From positions 1 through 38,014 of the forward strand of contig JANQMA010000049.1 of NCBI GenBank assembly GCA_028280285.1: a stretch of 38,014 nt of DNA. Reading direction: 5' to 3'. The DNA comes from Candidatus Omnitrophota bacterium. Lineage in GTDB: Bacteria; Omnitrophota; Gorgyraeia; Zapsychrales; Zapsychraceae. Numbering within the stretch: the first letter of the stretch is position 1; every line of letters begins with the position of its first letter. Below are positions 33,225 to 38,014 of the stretch, piece after piece. The notes beneath the pieces were generated by a model. That model saw nothing but the letters and a program-made list of their open reading frames with translations. It was not told the origin of the DNA and did no database searches. The translations under genes and the position numbers were made by a program.

Positions 33225-34508
33225 ATGGCAAAATTCACATACACCGCTAAAGATAAACAAGGCAACACAGTCAAGAATGTCGCCGAAGCCGAATCAAAAC
33301 AAAGCCTTGTTGCCGCGCTTCAGCAAAAAGGGATGTTTATTGTCAACGTTAAAGAGCAAACCTCTGACGAACGAAAAGCAAACCAGCAAGCATTAAACGA
33401 GGCCAAAAAGAAGGCCAAGAGAAAACCAACGCAAACCCCAAAGAAAAAAGACAAAAAGTTTAAACGTAAAAAAGTTACCCTTGATGATCTTTTAGCCTTA
33501 AGCCGTCAACTTGCCACCATGCTCGAGTCAGGCGTTTCTTTGGTCCGCAGTCTTAATGTTATCCAATCCCAGGTTCAATCACAGCTTTTATCCGAAACAC
33601 TCTTAACCGTTAAAAATGATGTTGAACGCGGTGCGACATTAAGCCAGGCGCTTGCTAAACATCCTAAAGTGTTCGATCAGTTCTGGGTCAGTTTGATGGA
33701 AGTCGGAGAGGCATCTGGAACCATCCCGACGGTTCTCAATAAATTGTCATTCTATATGCAGCAGCAGGCAAGCTTCCGCTCGACTATTATCTCCGGTATC
33801 ATTTATCCGGCAGTTCTGTTTGGTGTGTGTATGGGGGCCGTTGCATTTTTTGCTTTATTTGTCGGTCCGCGTTTTGAGAAAATTTTTACTTCGATGAATG
33901 CGGATCTACCGTGGATTACATCAACACTGCTTGATTTTTTTCGGTTTGTTAAAGAAAAATTCCTTTTTATCACCGCTGGAATTATCGGCGTTGTATTTCT
34001 TTTTAGACGTTATATAAGAACATATAATGGACGGACACAATGGGAAAAATTTTTATTTGGCCTTCCGCAAATCGGTGAGGTCTACAGCAATATCATTGTC
34101 GAACGTTTCTGCTCACAAATGGCGATTTTGATTGATGCCGGCGTCCCGATTCTCTATGCCTTGGATATCACCGAGCGGCTTGTGGATAATAATACCTGTG
34201 CTCTGATTGTCAACAATATCAAAGATGATGTTAAGCAGGGGCACATGCTTGTCTCACCTATGGAAAAGAGCGGGTTTTTCCCACCCATGGCGCTGCAGAT
34301 GATTCTAGTAGGGGAAGAAACAGGGGAACTGAGCAAAATGCTCAAACATGTGGCCACCTACTATCAGGACCTGGTAGAGACCTTTATGAAGCGTTTTGCG
34401 ACCGTTATTGAGCCATTTATGCTAGTTTTTATGGGAGCCGTCATCGGGACCATTGTCACAGCCATGTTTCTACCTATGTTTAATCTGTCTCAACTGGGAG
34501 GCGGGTAG
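33225..34508 (+). CDS. pilC: Type IV pilus platform protein PilC/GspF
   Basis: This 427-residue inner-membrane protein forms the platform on which pilins assemble, between the ATPase and the fibre. It opens with FTYTAKDKQGNTVKN, has a Lys-rich linker (about 60-85), then two GspF domains: FARQL-like LSRQLATMLESGVSL and later FCSQMAILIDAGVPIL. Membrane helices are near 188-214, 246-262 and 396-418. No pilT retraction ATPase follows. It ends the assembly operon; a 530-bp regulatory gap follows. Confidence 0.94.
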   Translation: MAKFTYTAKDKQGNTVKNVAEAESKQSLVAALQQKGMFIVNVKEQTSDERKANQQALNEAKKKAKRKPTQTPKKKDKKFKRKKVTLDDLLALSRQLATMLESGVSLVRSLNVIQSQVQSQLLSETLLTVKNDVERGATLSQALAKHPKVFDQFWVSLMEVGEASGTIPTVLNKLSFYMQQQASFRSTIISGIIYPAVLFGVCMGAVAFFALFVGPRFEKIFTSMNADLPWITSTLLDFFRFVKEKFLFITAGIIGVVFLFRRYIRTYNGRTQWEKFLFGLPQIGEVYSNIIVERFCSQMAILIDAGVPILYALDITERLVDNNTCALIVNNIKDDVKQGHMLVSPMEKSGFFPPMALQMILVGEETGELSKMLKHVATYYQDLVETFMKRFATVIEPFMLVFMGAVIGTIVTAMFLPMFNLSQLGGG

Positions 34509-34512
34509 CCAG

Positions 34513-34603
34513 CCCCAATATAGCTGACTTTAGTCCATGCTGTTTGGGGTTAGGTACGGCGCAAAAATAAATTAGAAAACTCTTTATTTCTCATAAAATG
34601 AGA
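34513..34603 (+). other. Two hairpins after pilC, no clear terminator
   Basis: CCCCAA (34513-34518) can pair with TTGGGG (34544-34549) across a long loop, and TCTCAT (34589-34594) pairs with ATGAGA (34598-34603) around AAA. Neither has a following T-tract. They may mark the 3' end of the assembly transcript, but this is weak. Confidence 0.3.
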
Positions 34604-34635
34604 TATACCATATGTTTATTAGTAAAGCAGTGTCT

Positions 34636-34663
34636 TTGACAATCGCCAAATATGTGCTATACA
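34636..34663 (+). promoter_or_regulatory. Promoter of the riboswitch-prepilin transcript
   Basis: A perfect TTGACA (34636-34641), a 16-base spacer, TG at 34655-34656 and TATACA (34658-34663), giving an extended -10 promoter. The start would be near 34670, directly before the riboswitch. Confidence 0.65.
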
Positions 34664-34666
34664 TAA

Positions 34667-34834
34667 CGTAGAGATAGATTTTGTCAAAGGTAAACCGTTC
34701 GAAAGAGCGGGACACAAAGCTCGTCGCTTATCTTATATTAAATTTAAGGTAACGACGCATATCGTAGAAACGATATGAGGGTCCCCAGTTATCATTAAGA
34801 TAACCGGACAGCCAGTTGCCGAATATCGTCAAAA
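34667..34834 (+). ncRNA. Cyclic-di-GMP-I (GEMM-I) riboswitch with a two-hairpin insertion
   Basis: The first lobe GGTAAACCGTTC-GAAA-GAGCGGGACACAAAGC (34689-34720) matches the GEMM-I core base for base in spacing. It has the six-pair stem 34695-34700/34705-34710 with a GAAA tetraloop and the GGGACRCAAAGC strand. By the Vc2 numbering I remember, G34689 is position 20 (G favours c-di-GMP; A marks the cGAMP-type) and A34716 is position 47. The 3' part GACAGCCAGTTGCCGAA (34807-34823) is the typical closing strand. GTCC (34781-34784) pairs with GGAC (34806-34809) around an inner GTTATC/GATAAC stem. Between AAAGCT and AGGGTCC, 57 extra bases form two hairpins (34722-34757 and 34758-34777) that the usual aptamer lacks. 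P1 is short and AT-rich. A terminator follows and the first prepilin is the regulated gene. Confidence 0.85.
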
Positions 34835-34838
34835 AGGG

Positions 34839-34874
34839 ACCTATTCTACGCTATGTGGGATAGGTTATTTTTTT
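34839..34874 (+). terminator. Riboswitch expression-platform terminator
   Basis: CCTATTCTAC (34840-34849) pairs over ten bases, with two G-T wobbles, with GTGGGATAGG (34855-34864) around GCTAT. A T-rich tract follows (34865-34874). Its left arm is also complementary to 34667-34677 (one bulge) and, for seven bases, to CGTAGAA (34763-34769) in the inserted hairpin 2. These are candidate antiterminator pairings. Confidence 0.85.
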
Positions 34875-34892
34875 GGTGGCCTAAAATGGGCA

Positions 34893-34937
34893 GACATTAA
34901 TTTCGCCAGGGCAACAAACGCGACTTGAATTAATGTC
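34893..34937 (+). other. Structured 5' leader segment between terminator and prepilin
   Basis: GACATTAATT (34893-34902) pairs perfectly with AATTAATGTC (34928-34937), with CG-rich sequence in the loop that can form a short CGC/GCG helix. The rest of 34875-35041 shows no reading frame of note and no motif I recognise, apart from an AGGAG ribosome site at 35031-35035. Confidence 0.45.
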
Positions 34938-35041
34938 AGCAGTACCAAGAAGGTTGATGAGAAAGGACAGCATGCCATAATGATGACTTTCTGATCGTGT
35001 AAATATGAGATTAATTCCTTATAATAAACAAGGAGACAGTA

Positions 35042-35485
35042 ATGAAAACGAAAAATAACAAAAGCGGTTTTACTCTTTTAGAAATCATTATCGTAATCAT
35101 CATCGTTGGTGTTTTGGCGTCACTCGCCTTACCACGATTCTTTGAAACAGTTGAATTTTCACGTTCAACAGAAGCAATGGCCTACATTGGGGCTATCAAA
35201 AGAGGCTTGGAAACATGTGCCTTAATGTCAGGCAGTGAGGATTGGCAAGGGTGTGACTCAGTTGAGAAAAGCGGTCACGCTGCAACACCGGCTAATGCAC
35301 ACTTTACCTATGCTGTTGATGACACCGGCGTAACCGGGGCTACGACAGGGACCCTAACTATTGAGGCCACACGAACAGCCCTTAACAACAGCGGGACCCC
35401 AGGAGATAACATTACGTTTGTTCTGAATATTGCAACTAGTGCGATTACCCGCTCAGGAACAACAGCATTTGAACGAATTAATTAA
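35042..35485 (+). CDS. Prepilin, candidate major pilin
   Basis: This 147-residue prepilin has a short basic leader and the prepilin peptidase site SG/FTLLE (cut after Gly9, Glu at +5). The hydrophobic assembly helix follows, IIIVIIIVGVLASLALPRFF. The globular part has two cysteines (C...C about 10 apart, around LMSGSEDWQG) that could form a disulfide, and a Thr/Gly-rich beta region. It has its own promoter, riboswitch and terminator and comes first in the prepilin group, so it is the best candidate for the main subunit. A strong AGGAG site precedes the ATG. It overlaps the next start (TAATG). Confidence 0.85.
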   Translation: MKTKNNKSGFTLLEIIIVIIIVGVLASLALPRFFETVEFSRSTEAMAYIGAIKRGLETCALMSGSEDWQGCDSVEKSGHAATPANAHFTYAVDDTGVTGATTGTLTIEATRTALNNSGTPGDNITFVLNIATSAITRSGTTAFERIN

Positions 35486-35958
35486 TGCATAAAAACAGTC
35501 TATATAACAAACATCCAGGTCTCTTAACGGGGCCTGGATGTTTTTATAATAAGATCCTGCGATCTATTAAGGGATTTACCCTTATAGAACTGTTGGTGGC
35601 CATTATCATCATCGGATCATTAGTTGCTTTTACAATACCTAAGTATACACAGACAATGGAGAAAACAAAGACAGGCGAAGCCATCGCTATTTTATCGGCG
35701 CTCAGACAAGCCCAAAGTGTATATGAATTTGAAACCGGCGGCTATACAGATGACATCAATAACCTCGATGTTACTGTTCCCGCTTCAGCCAATTTTAACA
35801 ATGTAACCGTAGACACAGCTGACCCTATTGCGACAGTCGATAGAAATTCAGCCGATTTTGATTATACACTCGGCATAAATGCGAACGGCGACATTTGCTG
35901 CGACCCTACCACACCGGCCAGCATCTGTGATACAATTGGATATTCAACCGGGTGTTAA
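35485..35958 (+). CDS. Second prepilin with an unusually long leader
   Basis: A 157-residue prepilin. The ATG overlaps the previous stop (TAATG), which suggests reinitiation. The peptidase site KG/FTLIE lies after residue 30, so the leader is about 30 residues instead of the usual 5-10. It contains the residues read from a terminator-like hairpin. The helix is LLVAIIIIGSLVAFTIPKY, followed by an alpha helix KTGEAIAILSALRQAQSVYEF and a C-terminal part with Cys pairs (DICCD, SIC, TGC). No standard ATG/GTG/TTG start lies in frame between the hairpin and the cleavage site. Confidence 0.8.
   Translation: MHKNSLYNKHPGLLTGPGCFYNKILRSIKGFTLIELLVAIIIIGSLVAFTIPKYTQTMEKTKTGEAIAILSALRQAQSVYEFETGGYTDDINNLDVTVPASANFNNVTVDTADPIATVDRNSADFDYTLGINANGDICCDPTTPASICDTIGYSTGC
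35507..35545 (+). terminator. Intrinsic terminator within the second prepilin leader codons
   Basis: AAACATCCAGG (35509-35519) pairs perfectly with CCTGGATGTTT (35533-35543), extended inward by T-G and C-G pairs, and ends in TTTTT. It lies 22 bases after the first prepilin stop. If ribosomes translate the second prepilin leader, the hairpin would be opened. Confidence 0.82.
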
Positions 35959-35962
35959 TACG

Positions 35963-36325
35963 ATGAATAAAATATCAAATAATAAAGGTTTCGCCTCTAT
36001 ACTAGAGGTAACCATTACGGCCATTGTTTTTTCGATTGCCGCCGTTGGTCTGATTTCAACCATCACCATGGTTCAACCTGAAGCCACTACCTCATCTAAG
36101 AGGCTTGAGGCCGCCTATATCGGTAAAAGCATTATGGATGAACTGCGCGCAAACGTCGATGCCACAACCTGGTTTTTAACGAATACAGATAATCCTCTAA
36201 GAACAGGAGGACCGTTCAATCAGACGATTACTCAAGACGGCGTGCAATATAATGTGTCTTATACCATAACCGATGTCGGTGGTGCCGCTCGGCAAATGAC
36301 AATGACGATCGAATATCCGGATTAA
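35963..36325 (+). CDS. Minor prepilin, PilV/GspI-like
   Basis: This 120-residue protein has leader MNKISNNKG cut before FASILE, so Phe is +1 and Glu +5. The helix is VTITAIVFSIAAVGLISTI, followed by an alpha helix KRLEAAYIGKSIMDELRANV, the layout of GspI/PilV minor pilins. The ATG at 35963 is chosen because it gives a normal short leader; an upstream in-frame extension of 28 codons would lie inside the previous gene. It overlaps the next gene by one base (TAATG). Confidence 0.78.
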   Translation: MNKISNNKGFASILEVTITAIVFSIAAVGLISTITMVQPEATTSSKRLEAAYIGKSIMDELRANVDATTWFLTNTDNPLRTGGPFNQTITQDGVQYNVSYTITDVGGAARQMTMTIEYPD

Positions 36326-36960
36326 TGGACAATCATCTTAAAATACTGCAATCAAAAAGTGGCCTTACACTGACCGAACTCATTGTCGCCAGTGTCCTGG
36401 TCGGTATTATCATGGTCGGCATTGTATCTTTTAACTTCGCCATGAAACGCCTTGAAGATACGTCATCTTCCACCGCAATCCTGGCATCCAAAGCGGCGGC
36501 CTTTATGTCCATCATCAAAAAAGACGCCCAAAAAGCCGTTGGCAATTTAACGGATAACGGCGTTATGACAGACGGAAACACGACTATATGTTTCCGTCAT
36601 GATGTCGCCAGCACACCCTCAGACTATACCGACGATCAGTGGGTATGTTACAATCACAGCGGCGCGGCGCCGAGGGCTGTTTCGCGTCATGAAAATGTTA
36701 CGGCTCCGATTCCCTGCACCTCGCCTGTCAATTGTACGGCGCAAGATAGCAGAACAATGTCCAATTTGATTGAACTTGAAACTGATGTGTTTTTCTCAGT
36801 CCCGGGAGGATGCGGGGCGTGCACTTCAGGCAATACTATGGAGCATATTGATATCACATTTACCGCTATCCGCGACGGCAACGACCCAAGCGATCCGCTC
36901 AGAAACCCGACAATCACTTTAACCACAAAAGTTAACCCCCCGGCACACGGACGTAATTAA
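36325..36960 (+). CDS. Minor prepilin, PilW/GspJ-like
   Basis: This is a 211-residue protein with leader cut at SG/LTLTE (Leu +1, Glu +5), then LIVASVLVGIIMVGIVSFNF and a helix that includes KAAAFMSIIKKDAQKAVG, as in PilW/GspJ. The C-terminal domain is Cys-rich (IPCTSPVNC, GGCGACTSG), consistent with disulfides. It is the last of four consecutive overlapping prepilins; this set (large GspJ/PilW and GspI/PilV types) usually forms the tip complex that starts assembly. Confidence 0.8.
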   Translation: MDNHLKILQSKSGLTLTELIVASVLVGIIMVGIVSFNFAMKRLEDTSSSTAILASKAAAFMSIIKKDAQKAVGNLTDNGVMTDGNTTICFRHDVASTPSDYTDDQWVCYNHSGAAPRAVSRHENVTAPIPCTSPVNCTAQDSRTMSNLIELETDVFFSVPGGCGACTSGNTMEHIDITFTAIRDGNDPSDPLRNPTITLTTKVNPPAHGRN

Positions 36961-37698
36961 ATGCATCGATTCTATTGTAAAAATATACACTTTGATGAAG
37001 AGACTGTTCAACTAACTGACAGCCCGGAAGTCCATCACATTAAAAACGTCCTGCGTCTTAAAAAAAATACCGAAATCCAGCTATTTTCTAACTCTGGCAA
37101 GGAAGCCCTTGGTGTTATTAACAACATAACTTCCGAGGCTATTGAAATTAAAATCAAAAAAATTTATCCGAAACCTTTATCTTTGGAAACACAAGTTATT
37201 CTTGCTTGTGCTTTACCCAAAAAGGGGAAATTCGAACTAATCATCGAAAAGGCAACGGAATTAGGGGTGCATGAAATATATCCTCTTGAAACAGCAAGGA
37301 CTGAAGTGAAATTAAAAGGAGAGCGTGCGGCAAAAAAAAGAGCACGGTTTGAAACTGTAGCGATTAATGCCGCCAAACAATCAAAGAGAGCCGCAGTTCC
37401 GCTGATTCATCCGGTCACATCATTTAAAGACTGCGTTAAAGACTTATCGCAAGATGCAATGCTTCTAATCCCAAGCCTTGAGGAGAATTCAAGAAAATTA
37501 ACCGATCTTTCTAAAAAAATTTTTTCTGCTCAAAGAATCGCTTTTTTTATCGGTCCCGAAGGAGATTTTACGGTTGAAGAATACGCCTTTGCGAAAAAAC
37601 AAAAATGTCTTTCTATAACCCTTGGACCTACCATCCTTAAAGTCGAAACCGCGGCCATTTGCGTGATGAGTTATTTAAGACAAGTGACTTTACAATAA
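36961..37698 (+). CDS. rsmE: 16S rRNA m3U1498 methyltransferase RsmE
   Basis: This 245-residue SPOUT-fold methyltransferase methylates U1498 of 16S rRNA using S-adenosylmethionine. It has HHIKNVLRLKK near residue 26, ACALPKKGKFELIIEKATELGV, and the knot motifs FIGPEGDFT (the usual final G is D here) and LGPTILKVETAA. Length is normal. It starts immediately after the last prepilin stop, so it may be read from the same transcript, though functionally unrelated. Confidence 0.95.
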   Translation: MHRFYCKNIHFDEETVQLTDSPEVHHIKNVLRLKKNTEIQLFSNSGKEALGVINNITSEAIEIKIKKIYPKPLSLETQVILACALPKKGKFELIIEKATELGVHEIYPLETARTEVKLKGERAAKKRARFETVAINAAKQSKRAAVPLIHPVTSFKDCVKDLSQDAMLLIPSLEENSRKLTDLSKKIFSAQRIAFFIGPEGDFTVEEYAFAKKQKCLSITLGPTILKVETAAICVMSYLRQVTLQ

Positions 37699-37704
37699 AT
37701 CTAT

Positions 37705-38014
37705 TTAATTTTTCAAACTGCTCGCCTCAAGCCAATCAAGTTTTGATTGGGCATATTGAATTACCCGTTCATTGTATGCGCGCTCTAAAACACGTTCAAA
37801 TTCCTGATACGCATGAAAATAAAGTTTTTCCTTCAGATAAAACTCCGCTAAATTTTTATGGATGGATAAAGAAGATTCGTGTTCTAAACCTTTTTTAAAA
37901 TATATTTCTGCATTTAAAGCATCGCCCGCTTCATACGCCATAATCCCCCATGCGTTATAGCACAGCGTGCAGCCCGGATTTAAGGTTAAGGCTTTATCAA
38001 TATAATTTTTCGCA
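37705..38014 (-). CDS. TPR protein, C-terminal part (partial)
   Basis: This is the only minus-strand gene, converging on rsmE with a six-base gap. The frame stays open to the end of the window, so the N-terminus is missing. Read in full it shows at least two TPR units: AKNYIDKALTLNPGC..CYNAWGIMAYEAGD and a second with FYLKEKLYFHAYQEFERVL. The pattern resembles PilW/PilF-type pilotins, which help secretin assembly, and a pilus locus is next door, but short TPR fragments are generic. An internal Met (37939-37941) is a possible but unlikely start because the TPR pattern continues upstream. Confidence 0.7.
   Translation of the reverse strand, partial: AKNYIDKALTLNPGCTLCYNAWGIMAYEAGDALNAEIYFKKGLEHESSLSIHKNLAEFYLKEKLYFHAYQEFERVLERAYNERVIQYAQSKLDWLEASSLKN

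Noticed and set aside
34903-34930. GGGCAACAAACGCG-like segment as a second tandem GEMM aptamer
   Set aside because: It lacks the GAAA-capped stem and the GGGACRCAAAGC strand, so the resemblance is limited to a few bases.
35020-35025. TATAAT just upstream of the first prepilin as a second promoter
   Set aside because: No acceptable -35 element lies 15-19 bases upstream, and it falls between the ribosome site and the structured leader of a transcript already explained by the promoter at 34636.
37732-37750. CCAATCAA/TTGATTGG palindrome as a bidirectional terminator for rsmE and the converging TPR gene
   Set aside because: No T-tract on either strand, and it lies inside TPR codons that fit the repeat pattern.
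1-38014. tRNA or rRNA genes, insertion sequences, phage genes
   Set aside because: No GTTCGA-type T-loop in a cloverleaf context, no rRNA-like blocks, no transposase or integrase frames were seen on reading both strands.

Overview
The window is a dense, almost entirely plus-strand bacterial segment of moderate GC with about 35 protein genes. It looks like a diderm bacterium: it has a secretin, an ExbB/ExbD pair, and lysine and peptidoglycan synthesis through meso-diaminopimelate by the DapL aminotransferase route. DapL, a lysine-rich histone-H1-like protein and a type IV pilus locus with many prepilins together make me suspect a Candidatus Omnitrophota (OP3) or related PVC-side lineage. That placement is from memory of such genomes and is not proven here.

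Layout. Positions 1-1363 hold the end of leuB and asd. Positions 1564-3314 hold truA and the rplM-rpsI ribosomal operon, which has its own promoter and terminator. Positions 3477-11444 carry a full arginine pathway from N-acetylglutamate (argC-J-B-D-F-G-H). Positions 11457-16525 carry lysine/DAP genes (lysA-dapF-dapA-dapB-dapL), followed by an overlapping cofactor cassette (folK-panC-aspartate dehydrogenase) up to 18627. A histone-like gene (18678-19118) and uvrA (19467-22265) follow. Positions 22454-27043 form an envelope operon: a large TPR protein, ExbB, ExbD, a TonB-position protein without a TonB domain, a membrane zinc-ribbon protein and a pilin-like protein. Positions 27257-36960 form a type IV pilus/type II secretion assembly locus: a PilM-PilN fusion, PilO, PilP, secretin, an MshEN-type ATPase, PilC, then four prepilins. 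rsmE and a convergent truncated TPR gene close the window.

Two non-coding themes stand out. First, nine gene gaps between 263 and 27120 contain long imperfect inverted repeats. Each is built of short degenerate words repeated on one arm and complemented on the other. Some are near copies of each other (three inside the arg cluster), others use unrelated words. All have the G-richer arm on the 5' side of the coding strand, and two extend over the stop codon of the upstream gene. I do not recognise a described family. Second, the 530-bp gap before the first prepilin holds a promoter, a cyclic-di-GMP-I (GEMM-I) riboswitch with an unusual two-hairpin insertion, and an intrinsic terminator. The pilus ATPase has a tandem 24-residue MshEN motif, so c-di-GMP may act on this machine at both RNA and protein level. 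A second terminator lies inside the leader-peptide codons of the next prepilin and may set the ratio of first to later pilins.
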